Source: Amoebophrya sp. A120 (Eukaryota; Sar; Dinophyceae; Syndiniales; Amoebophryaceae). From it: DNA of 64,000 nt. The first letter of the stretch is position 1; every line of letters begins with the position of its first letter. Below, piece by piece: positions 10,894 through 22,800 of this stretch. The notes under the pieces were generated by a model that was not told the origin of the DNA, searched no databases, and saw nothing but the letters and a program-made list of their open reading frames with translations. The stretch covers positions 4,570,918-4,634,917 of the forward strand of contig CAJINV010000005.1 of NCBI GenBank assembly GCA_905178155.1, written 5' to 3'. Both the position numbers and the translations under genes were made by a program.

Positions 10894-13800
10894 TCACTTC
10901 GGCGCGATTGTATACAAGGCAGGTACAAGTAGCGTGGTCGTGGCGAGATCCTTGCTTCTTCCACCATACAGTTTCCCGAAAACCCCGGCTTGATGATTCA
11001 CAACTTCCTGTTCGCTGAGCGGCTGACCTCGACCATTTTTCTTCGTGCCCACTGTCCTTGAGGTCTTCGGCCGATTCGGTTTGCTCGAATTGGTTTCGGA
11101 AGAGCCCCTGCTGGTGAACCAGGAAAAAAGCCGTGTGAAGAAGCCCGGCTTTTGTTCTTCTTCATCCGATCCCTCACCGCCATCATCATCATCATCATCA
11201 TCATCATCAGGAGAAGCGGTAGCGGGAGCTTCATCACCGTTACCCTCGTTCTTTGTGATCAGACCTTTGACCACCTCCTTCACCGCAGCCGCCATTTTCG
11301 CGTGCCCCTTCTCGTTGGGGTAGAGCTGGTACTTCGCCATGAGGCCCATGTCTTGCTGGAACCGCAATGGTATGCAATGCAAAAGCATCGCACTAGTATA
11401 AACCAGCCATGCTCCGGCTGCCGCCGGAGCGCAAGGCTGTTGGGTCGGGGCAAGACTGTTTGCCGATAGGACCACAACCCCGCGGGCCTATGCACAACGA
11501 AACACATTGCGCCGCGCCAACCCGCAGGACCACTTGCGCGCTTCCCGCGCCTGTGGGCGCTCTGCGCAGGGAGCAGCTGCAAAGACCACCGGGGGCGAAC
11601 AGAAACCGCCCGGCGGGGGAGGGTAGCGCGAGAGGGTGGCGCGAGAGGGTGCGCGAGAGGGTGGCGCGAGAGGGTGGCGCGGAAAGGCGCCGAACAAAAC
11701 AGCTCCGCGAATGGCCTGCAGTGCCAAATATGGGTAGTGCCATGCGGATTCGCGCCCGCTTCTTTGTGTTTTACCCTCTCGCAGACCTCTCGCAGACCCT
11801 CTTTTTGGCCTCTTTTGGGGGTCCCCGCTAATAATCCGGCTATACTCGCGGGTAGAGGTCGACAGAGGTGGCCGAGAGGTGGCCAAGAGGGTCCGCGAGA
11901 GGTCGCCCCTTATTCGCGCCACCTCTCGCCACCTCTGTCGAACTCTCGCGCCCCCTCTTTTTGACCTCTCTGCACCCTCTGAGGCACTTAGGCGCCGCCT
12001 TAGGGTGGGTCCTTCGGCGGGCTATACTCGCGCACCCTCTCGCCGGCCCTCTCGAAAGGGGTCCCGCGCCACCTCTCCACCTCTGTCGACCTCTTTTTTA
12101 CCTCTTTTGACCTCTTTTTGACCTCTCGGCCACCTCTTGTTTACCCTCTGTCTACCTCTTTTTTCGCATGAATATAATATATAGTAATTGCAATACAAAT
12201 TGGCCCAGCATTACAAGTTGAATTTATAATGCTGATTTGCCTTGAGAAAGAGATTTGTAATGCATAAATGCAATTAGTACGAGTACGATACTTTTGCACA
12301 GGATAAATGGCGATTCGTGCACTTTTTCCCAAAGCCGGATTTCTTTCGGCAAGTAGGATGTCACAAAATCGGTTGTGTCAAGCTTCTGTGTTTCGTCCTG
12401 CAGTCCCTCCATGTCCGTGATTGCAACTCGAGGTCCCAGGCCCTTTTCCAGCAGCACCCCTTTGAAATAGTCCCACGCGGGCTGAGTCGTCGTGGTACTC
12501 GCGGCGCTGCCCGAGTCGGTTGTTTTGGTGGTGATTTTCCCCTCCCCGCGGAAGGGGTGAAACGACAGGTCGGGCAGGACGACCACCACATAGCGGCTGT
12601 AGTGCGTAAGCAGCGTGTTCACGAGGTCCTGGACCTCTTTGACGTAGTTCTTAATTTTTTCAGCGTCGCCGGTGTACGGCGGGTACCCACACAGGTCCAG
12701 TTCGGTCTGGGCATAAGAAGATACGTAGGAACTCAAGGCCCGCTCGAAGAACACCCCCGACAGCAGCTCGTAGGAGCCGAAGCTGATGGTCGTGAGAAAA
12801 ATCTTGTCCTCGTCGGGCATCGGCTTCCCGTCCGACGAGGCCCACTTCGCCGGCTCCGCCCCCGTCCAGTCGGAGAAGTCGAACAGCCCCGCCGGCAAAT
12901 TCTTCGTGATCGGCGGAAAGAAGGTCGTGGCGTGCGTCCAGTGTATCGGACCCTGCGTCCACCGCTGTCCTTCGTCTTCGTCCCCACCACTTCCAGCTGC
13001 GGCCTTCGCGACCACTTCCAAGCGCCGCGCATGCACCGGCGGGTGCTGGGGTGGGCCAACACCTTCACTGCCGCCCAGGTAGCCGCCCCGGCCGAGGAGC
13101 TGCTGCTGCGTAAAGCCGACATTGCCCGCGTTGATCACCGTCAGCTTGCGCACGTTTTCATCTTTTGTCGTCCCTGGAAACAGTTTCTTTTTCGGCTCCG
13201 AGCCTTTCGCTTTTGCAGGACGAACTTCGAGGTGCAGCAACTCCTGCGCAACTTGGTTGACCCACAGGGCTGGCGATTGCGGGCTCACGTCCGGCCCGCT
13301 CGAAGAATCCAGCTTGCCCGCAGTGCTCGAGTCGCCGAGAAACAACACGGTCGGGTTGTTGTGGTACACACCTTCGGCGCCCTTGGCAAATTCCTCACCT
13401 TCATCGTCACTGTCGCTGAGATCGTCCTCGTCCTCGTCCGCCTCGTCAACATCCCCGGACGACTTGAACAGTTCCTCCAATTTGTCCTTCAGCAAGGTGG
13501 TGGCTTCTTCGAACATCTTTTGCGCTTCTTGTCCAGCTTGCTCGAGGACCAGGCCCAGTTCCACGCCCGCCTCGTTTAGCCGCTTCGAGACCTCGGTGTG
13601 GAAGAAATCCGCCCAGTAGGACAGCGTGCCCTCCCACTGCGACTGCAGCCGGGCCAGCTGCTGCCCTGACGATTCTTCAGTGAGTTTTGCCCCTTTCGGA
13701 GGCTTCTGCATGTTCGTCGCTACCTTGCGCAGCGGCTTAAACGAGCTGCTGAGTGGGATGGCCTGAAAAGCAGCTTGTTTGTTGCGATCCTGTGCGGGCA

Positions 13801-16800
13801 CGGCGTACTGATGGATCTGCTTTTCGCCACACGATATCCAGTGCAAATCATTTTTTTATCCGGGTCTGAAAGGTGGATCACTTTCAATGCTCATTGATTT
13901 ATAATCGCGAAAAAAATCTGCCTTGCTGGAGAAGCAAGAAACGTGCACTTCTCGCTAGCTGAAGAATGTCATTCGGCAATGCTCAAAACCATCTTTGTAC
14001 CTCTACCGCTGCATTACAGACCGTCTCCTGGGTGCACTGAGAGTCGTGCGACCGACGGCTGCTTCACAAACAATTACTTTAGACTTTCACTTTTCCTCCA
14101 GCTCCAGATCCCAAAAATATAATTTCCACTTCATATCCATGTAGAGCACAAAGCTGCTCCAGGGCATCCACATCAACGCGGCCTTTTGGTCATCCCAATT
14201 CTGCTATACATTGCAAAAGTATCGCAGCCGTGCAAAAGAGTGTTTTTGAAAAGGTAATGCTGAACAAGATGCGCCATACTTACTAGGCTATACATGATCT
14301 GTCGCGCTAAATTGCAATTCGTTCGAGCGCGATACTTTTCCCGAGGATATCTGCTGCCGGGAATACGGCTTCATGCAGGTTGTCGGCCCGTCTGCGTTCG
14401 GCGGCAGCTGCAGTGTCCGCAGATAGGGGTCTGCGGAGGCGCCCCGGCCCCCCGCGCCGGTCCACGAAGCTGGAACAAGAAAAGGAAGCCCACCCCCCGG
14501 GAGACTGGAAAGAAAGGCTCCATTCGCACCCGCGGCTGCGGGAGCTGCTCGCCCTTCGTCTGGCTTTTTCAGCTTAGAGTTCAAGTCTTTCCCCTCCACG
14601 CAACCGGGTTCCAGGATGTAAAACGGGGTGAGCGGAGCCTTGGCGACACTGCCTGTGCCTGCATCTTTGGCATACCCTTTTAGCTTGTTGTACTCTTCCA
14701 AAACGGCGTCGGCAATCACTTTGTGTCCCTCTCCATCGGGGTGAAGTTCATCCATGATTTTCCGGATTGCCGGGTCGGTGCCGGGCAAAGTCAACTTGTA
14801 GTATTTTTTGTTTGACGCGCATACTATCCAGGCCAAAAACGACGATGCGAGTGCGTCGCATCTATCCGTCATCAAAGCACAACGCAAAATAAGAGGACGC
14901 ACTTTAAGACAATGTGACACAACAGCACAGCCTCGCGGGTGGGCTTCATAATCAGGAGGACGAGGATTTGCTGGAGAAAACCTAAATTTATTTCTCTATA
15001 CATTCGTTGCACCCGATGATTTCATGATCACCATCATAGCATACTGTGCAGAAAAAGTAAATGCAGAAAAGAAAAAGATGATGACGGACACTTGCGTTCG
15101 TTATCTTTACGCATCAAGTCTCTAATGTCATATCTCGATCGTCTGCGCCGTCGAAACTTGGCAAGTAGTCGAGGTCGACCACTCCGACCGCCGTGTACTC
15201 CGCCGAGGAACCGTCCGCGTTCCTGATCTTGCCAATGATGTCGGACTTCAAGTTTACGATTCCCTGCTTGTAAATGTCCCTGTAGTAATGCAGATTTTCC
15301 GTGTTCAACTTCCAATGGTTCTCGACGAGAGGTAGAATCACAATTACGAACCTCGAAAATTTCAACGCCTCCGTCAAAATTTGCTTCATGTTTTTGACGA
15401 GATTCTCGGCCGTGTTTTTGTCGCTGAACTTGCCCTGATTGACCTCGTTGGTGCCGAAGAAAACCGTGGTCAGTTCGACCTTCTGGTCCTCCGCTACGCC
15501 CACGTTGCCGACAATACTTGCTCTCACGTGCTGCAACAGGCCGCCGTCACCCGCCTGCGCTCGCAATGCCGGCTCGCCCGAGTTCGTGATCTGAAAAGAA
15601 CCTCCGGTCGGGCCATGGGAAACCAGCACGCGCCCCGCATGGGCATGTTGGCCCGGCTGGGACTGGATCGACAGAGGCTCCGCGCCCGTCAGAACCGTCG
15701 CAAACGCGCCGCTGTTTCCCCCATTGAGGATCTGCAGCCCGGACTTCATCGCCCCGTTTGTTCCACTCCCGTCCTTCTCTTCCTTCAACTTCAGCATCTC
15801 AATTCCCAATTTGTTGACCCACAAGTCCGAGCTGGAAGTACCCCCTTTCAAGTTGAAGCCCTCCGTGAGGCTGTCCTATGAACTGCAAAAGTATCGCACT
15901 CGTAGAAATGCATTACAAATTTCCTCAGCATTAGCGAGAAAATTTGTAATGCGGATCGACCTTGAGATAAAGATTTGTAATGCATGTTTGCAGTACGAGT
16001 ACGATACTTTTGCACAGGATATGTCCCCCAGCGCCACCAAATCCGGCGGCGTCGGGCGTTTCGCGTAGTTCCAGAGCAGTTCCCGCTGCTTCTTCGCATC
16101 CGTGCCGAACCCCGCCTCGTTGGGCAAAACGTCCTGCGGCACGATATGCAATACAAATTTCCCACACGCGTAAGGCATCACAAATCATTCTGCCAACTTT
16201 CTTGTGGAGCACATTACTACTTGTCATGCTAAAAGTAAAAAAAGAATAGGATTGCAAGGTTAAAGCTTTCTGCACTTGTACGTGTACGGGAGGATTACTG
16301 TGGATACACATTCAACAGATGCACCAGCGTTTCGGTCAGTCGCGGCTTCTTCAGGTCCAGCTGCTCGTACTGCCCGTTGGCCAGGAACCGCAGGTCCTGA
16401 GAACCCCCGCTGAGCTGCTATAACCCGCTCAGGTGTTACAATCTCAAGCGTTACAATAGAATTTGGAAATCTGTGATGCAAGAGTGCATGATCTAGCCAA
16501 CTCTCATAGGATTGCGCATGACAAGTTCGGGAGCTCCAAACCCGACTACAATCTGGGAAAATTTGTATTGCAAAAGGTGGAACGCTGTGCGAGTCTGTCA
16601 TGCTCATTATGCAAGACAAATCCCGGATTCTATTGTAACGTTTGAGATTGTAACGTTTGAGCAAGTCATACCTGCCCGTTGGCATTTTTGAACGGGTTCC
16701 AGGCAGAGTCGCGGCGCCCGTGGTATCCTGAGTAAAAACGTACCCACTACACCAGAGTTGTAATGCAGATTTGCAAAGACAGGAAGACTTGTAATGCGCA

Positions 16801-19800
16801 TCCCCATGAGAGCCATTTCCAATCGTGTTTTGGAATTTGTGATGCTGTGAACAGGATGAGCAGATGAATCTGTGACGCGGCTGCACTTGCTAGCCTGCAC
16901 TACACTGCATAGTGCAACTTGTCATGCGTGACTCACAAAACTCCTAGGTTTGTGTTGCAAAATCCTCATCCTAACTCTGGTGTGGGTACGTTTTTACTCA
17001 GGATACGTGGGGGTTCCGAATCAAGGCGGCGTAAATGAGGAGGTACTCATTCGGGTTGACGCTCATGGTGGGAATGGCCAAGACGTGGAGCGCTTCAAAG
17101 GTGTACGCATGCCCCTGGTACAACCCCTGGGCGAATGGGTATGCAGTGCAACTACTGCCTGGGTCTGGAAAGTTGATGTGATGCTACTAGTGTGCGAAAC
17201 GGAGAAGCACCCTACGAAAAAGAAAATGGAAAAGGAAATGCGGGGCCGTGCATGACACGTCTCGGAGCGACCACGTCTTGCGTAAATGATAATACCTGCA
17301 CGAAGACAGACATAAACTCCTTTTGCATGACAAAAAAATGACGCTGCAGGGCAAGTGCTACCCGGTCCCGGTCATGCGGACCGCATGACACATTTTTTTC
17401 TTCTGGCAGCCAAGCGTAACAAGTCGTGCACACCTCTACTTTCCGAGCCAGACATATTTGCAAAAATGCATAGTGTGTGTTTGCTGTCAATATTGAAGCT
17501 GAGGACGTGCGTCTTCCGCAACTTCGACGGATCGTTGGGGTCTGCCACCGCACCGCGCAGGATGTGTTCCTGCAAATCAAAGAACAAGCAGCGCACCGCC
17601 TTGTGCCTGTCCTGCTGGGGATATCAAACTGAAAAGCGCATCGCCACCAGAAGTCTCAAATCCAAATTATTCTTTATGTGATTGCAGACACTTTGTTTTG
17701 CATGCTTGAGCACAGACTGTTCCTGCTTCAGATTCTAAGTGCAAAGAAGCCCCCACATGCCCAGTGGTCTCACCTGTATTGGGCCCTTTTGCAACTTTGA
17801 TTGTCGCTATTCTGGGGCGAAAATCTGTCATGCTGTTACCTACATGCAAGTGTTCCCAGTGATAGGACCACGACGACATATGATCAGCTTTTACGAATAC
17901 AAACGCTGTCAAGCATTTTTGGGGCTGGTGCGCTTTTCGTTATGTTGATAGGGGCAGCTCCTTGAGGTTGGGTGGGTGCCGCACGTCGAAGTTGCCTCCC
18001 AAAACGTCCCGAAACAGAAAGGTCATGGCCTTCTCGTATTGAAAAAGTGCGCTGCGTTCCGTCGCCACAGCGTACTCGGTAAACACCTCTTGGAGAGCGG
18101 CGGCGTCCAGTGGCCCTTGTGCTGCGCTTCCAGGAGCCGAAGTCGGCGGGGTGGTCATCAATTGCTTGACCGCGAGAGACTGCGGTGGCAGTAGGGAAAA
18201 CGCTTGGGCCTTCCCGTTCGCGAGAAAAGGAGTGCTGTTCAAAATCTCTGCCAGGTTCGCCGCCACGTCGGTTGCAAAGTCAAAGTGCGACACAAAGAAC
18301 CACAGGCCCCGACTGCCGAAGGTGAGTTCTCGGATCTGGTCCATTTGCGTATTTTTCAGCGGCGATTGCAGAGAGAGAGGGGGCGTCTGCTGCTATCAGA
18401 AAGAAATTACGCGCCGAACAAGCATTATTCAGCGTACGTGTTGGTATTATGCTACTTCCAGAGTAGGTGGTGTGTTCTGCTCCTTGCTTCTTGAAAACAT
18501 TCACTTTCGTTTCTAGCGTTCACGAATACGCAGGTCGATGCAAAATGGTTCTGCTTGGAGAGAAGAAACCTTCAGAGAGATAAAAGCATAATTAAATCTT
18601 ATGGCGGACAGCAAAAAAAATACCACGACCTCTCAAACAAACGTCTTGAAGTCGCTTCTCGAGCAGGCGCCGTTTCTTTCGGTAGCTGTGTGAGGCTTGC
18701 AAGGCAGCCCCGGACGAATTCCTTGTACACCTTCTCGCCGAAATTTTCCTTCCAATCAGAAAATCCCGCAAGAAATTGATACACCGAAAAACCCCCCGAG
18801 TCAGCAGGAACCAAACTTGCGTCAGGGTGGGAGTGAGACACGGCACATCAACTCATAGTCATAGTCATAGGCAAGTACAACAAACCAGTTGTAGCCGAAC
18901 AGGCGCCACGGGCCTACACACAATATGAATTAGTAACAGCTGCAAGGATTGGAAAATTTACTGGACCTGCACATTAAAGGACAGCCAAGCCGACAACTGC
19001 CGCGCCTGATCAATGTCATCTTGCAGTGTTACGCTGGCGGCGATTGTGTTGGATCGTGACCGTGAGAGCACTTCTACAGGCGAATAAACACAACTTTAGT
19101 CCTTGCTAACCCGTAGACAACAAGCCATTTCCAGCGATATGGACTGCGTTCGGCTACCACTTTTGCAAGCAGCGCCTCGTTCCCCCTTGGAATACTGGCC
19201 TTGTCCTTCGAACTGAACGCCAAACACACATTCGTCCGCCCGAGGGCGCTGGGCTGACCCAACCGTGCGAACAAGTAGTCCGTACAGGAATCCTTGGCGT
19301 AGCACAGCTTCTCGCACATAGAGGCGGACTCGGGCTCATCGTGGCCTTTCACCTCCTGCTCCTGGCCGGCGCAGTCCGATGGCAATGGCAGTGGTTCCGT
19401 GAGAAAAGATTCCGCTTCCTCGTCCTCACCGGTTTGCTTCCTGCCGGACGTGACGACCAATTTGAAGCTGGCGTCGCCGGAAAACCGTTTCCACTCCTTC
19501 AGGGCCTTCATGCCCTGCCACTTCGAAACGTCCGCCTTCGGATCGTAAAACAGCTCGCACTGGTGTGTATGCACTACAAATAAGTATCGAAGAGCCAGCA
19601 CGCGACGATTTTCTTCTTACTTAGCGAGAAAGAACTTCTCAAATTCCCGGCCCGACTAAAGTTAAAGTTCTTCCCGAAGCTGCATGCAAATTGGAAGCCG
19701 TGAGCTATTGCTATCATCCTACAAATTACAACTCGTCAGAAGATGTGAAAGATGGCTAGAGGAAAATTAGAAGACCTTTGCTTTCCATTTTCTCAGCAAG

Positions 19801-22800
19801 CTGAAAACTTTTTTCATAACAGAGTGTTCACCATTGCAAAAACCCTTTCGAGCGTGCAGATCCGATACGTTATTTCCACTGGATAATTTGGGTCCGGTGA
19901 CAACACCTTCACACTGTCGGTGTTCTTCTGGTACTCGGGCACATAAGTGACCGCGCTCTGCAGCGAAACCTGGCCATTCGCGCCCATCTTGTGCGTGGGG
20001 AGCCCCGTGAGACTCTCCTCGCTCATCAGAAAGAGTGCTTTGGACACCTCCGGGGTGGCCACCCCACGCCCATTGTACTTGGCCGGGCAACTAGCGGAGT
20101 TATGCAAGAGACAAAATGTTGTGTGTGTTCTTTTGTCTACTCTATCGTTCTACCTGGAGTGCCAGCATTCAAGTAGTAGGACGCAAATCTTAATCTGGCT
20201 CCTGCAATTATGTCGGAAAGGGCGTCTGGCTCTAAGCATATGGTGCGCGAGACCGAGAGTGAAGTACGTGTACGTGATACTTAAATCAATAAAACACGTC
20301 GCTATAATGCACTAAGGACGAGGCTAGACTGCAAGTCAAAGTCTCAGTCCAAGGAAAAAATACCTGTCAGTTTTTGTTTCGCTACTTGTCATGCATGTTG
20401 CAGAGTTGTCACAGAGAGAAGAACAAACGAAGTTCTAAAAATATTTCGTTTTCCTGCGATAGGAGTTATCCAAGAAAAAAACTGTGCTAGTGTATGCTAT
20501 CTTTGGCTGACAGCATCACAAATTTGCTCTACATGACAGAGAAAACCTGTCATGGGTGGCTGGTAAGGGAAAACACACCTGAACAGAGGACTTCATGGCT
20601 GCCTGGCATGACAGGTCGAACTCGGTTGCATGTTCTGCATCACAGATTTACACTCACATAGTTTTTTTCTCGCATACGAGTTGGCGCTCGTGCACTGGAT
20701 GGTCCAGTACTTGAAAAAGGACTGTCCCCCCGCCACCGCTATCCACTGCAAATATGTCTGGGTCTCCTGGAAGAAACTTGTCATGCTGCCTTCGGATGCT
20801 AAAAAAATCTGTATTGCATGAACAGCAGGGCGGGCAGTCCAGTTTTTGCTGCGCGGCGACGGCATTCGCATTTCTGCTCATGCAGGATAACATTACAAGG
20901 CGACGACGGCATTAAGATGAAGGCCGCACAAATTATGAACCTGTGATGCTAGAGCATGCATCACACGCATCGTCGGCTATTCAAAATATGCATGACAAAA
21001 CTTCCATTCTTCCAGACCCACACATCTTTGCATTTGATAACCGCGCGCACCGCAAAGGGCGTGATCCCGGCCTCCAACGCAAAGTAGCCGCCCTATCAAG
21101 TGTAAAAGTGTCTGGGTCTGGAAGATTCTGAGACTGAGACTTGTCATGCACAGTTTGCATGAGCCATGATGTCTGTGATGCATGCCCTAGCATCACAGGT
21201 TCTTTGAGGGATTCTTGATGCCTATTCCGCATGACAAATGCCCTCCCCGCGTAGCAAAAATCAGAATCCTCTTGCTTCTTATGCAATACAAATTTTTTAG
21301 CCATCCAAATGCAGCATCACAAGTTGCATTCTTGCAGACCCTGACACTTTTGCATTTGATACACCCATCACCTTGGCAACGGCCTTGATGATGAGCTCGA
21401 CCGTGATCGAGATCTGCATCGTAGTGCCCTGCTGCGCAGGTTGATCATGGGATCGTCCTTTCGTCATCAAATCGGTTGAACCGCCGCCGGCCACAGGTTC
21501 TTCTTGTGCCACTTCCTTCTTGATCCCAAACACCTGGTCGGCGCCCCCGGAACTGTATGCATTGCAAATATGTCTGGGTCTGGAGGAATGCAGATTTTTG
21601 TCATGCTGTTTTTGCGTGACACACAATTTCTGTCATGGAAGCCCTAGCATCACGGATTTTGAGAAGCTCAAGTTTCCGCGTTGCCTAATCCGCATGACAA
21701 ATCCCCCATTTTGGTGACAGAAAGTGAGCGTCTCTTGCTGCCTCTGCTTGAGAGATTTGTGTGTGTTGTGAAATGCGCATCACAAGTTCGCTTCCTTCCA
21801 GACCCAGACATATTTGCATTTGATAAGCTGATGGACGACGCCGCCCGGGACCCGTCCTCAGGGTCCAGGAAGGTGAAGTAGGGTCGGTAGCCGCAATAGC
21901 ACACGTCGTCCGGGGTATCGACGCCGCTGACCTGGCCGCCAACGGTGGGCAGGTGGTCATCCACGAGGATGAACTCCCACTTCGACCGGATGTAGAGGGG
22001 CACGAGCCACAGGCCCGAGGGGGACACCTTCTCCGGCTCCAGGAGCAGCCCCTGGTTCGCCAGGTTCTGCAGCGCCGCCATGAAGTAGCAGTGGCCCAGC
22101 GGGCCCTGCAGGATGCTCTCGGGCGGAACCGGCGTCCCGCCTGGCACAAAATTCTGCTGGTTCGACTTCCACATATCCCGGATGCGGACGATTTTCGAGC
22201 TTTGCACTGCGTTTCGCACGCCCGCGTTACTCTGCTTCGCAGGGTCGTCGTCCAGCAAAAACATGTTCGGAAAGGCCAGGTCCCGGGCACGCTTGCGCTT
22301 GCCTTTCGCTTTTTCAACAGAAACATAATCCCCCGCGCTGTCAATAGTGTTTGCCCGAGGCACTTGCGGCAGGGATGTTGCTGCAGTTGCGTCTTCCCGA
22401 ACAAGTTCCACGAACTCCACCAGTTTTTCCTGCTCCTTGAGCGGATCCGCTTCGTCCAGCGCTTGCAGCCGTACGTCCCAGATCTTTTTGTCTGCACTGC
22501 TTTTCTATGAATTGCAAATATGTCTGGAGGGTCTGGACGAATGCAAGTTTGTCATGCTTGTCTGGCATGACTCGAGAAACTGTGTTGCAGAGGCACGAAA
22601 CGGGGGCCCTCTTCCCTGTCATGCAAAAACGCAGCTTGCCATGGGGCATACGTAACACATGGAACAAGCCAAAAAAATTGACATGCATAGCTGCGTATTC
22701 CAGTGCGTGTACCATTCACTTTTAGCAATACAAGTTTCCAGACCCAGACATGTTTGCAATCCATATTTGCTTCGGAGTGCCCGTTGTGCCATCCGTGCTG

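Larger units (their letters stand above)
11280..13834 (-). other. SGNH/GDSL hydrolase domain 2, degenerate
   Basis: Block I (VLFLGDSSTAGK, Ser near 13328) and block II (INAGNVGF) are kept. Block III reads SFGSYELLSG in place of G-x-N. Block V reads KYQLYPNEKGHAKM, with Lys and Tyr where the catalytic Asp and His of D-x-x-H-P are expected. The domain is preceded by an acidic helical linker. It may be a non-catalytic or binding module. Confidence 0.7.
14350..16144 (-). other. SGNH/GDSL hydrolase domain 1, catalytic residues intact
   Basis: After splicing, block I reads VALGDSLTEG, with the Ser codon split by the introner at 15877. Block II is LNGGNSG. Block III is FFGTNEV (Asn codon 15447-15449). 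Block V is DELHPDGEGH (Asp 14750-14752, His 14741-14743). All four SGNH blocks are present, so an active esterase, lipase or carbohydrate acylhydrolase is expected. The substrate cannot be read from sequence. Confidence 0.85.

Noticed and set aside
12317-13579. A 420-codon plus frame opposite SGNH domain 2
   Set aside because: It is antisense to a strongly supported SGNH exon and has no recognisable motif; it arises from GC-rich codon use.
14087-14135. A stop ending the gene after SGNH domain 1
   Set aside because: The last codons before it coincide with a degraded family A introner end, so intron retention is the simpler explanation. A minor isoform is possible.
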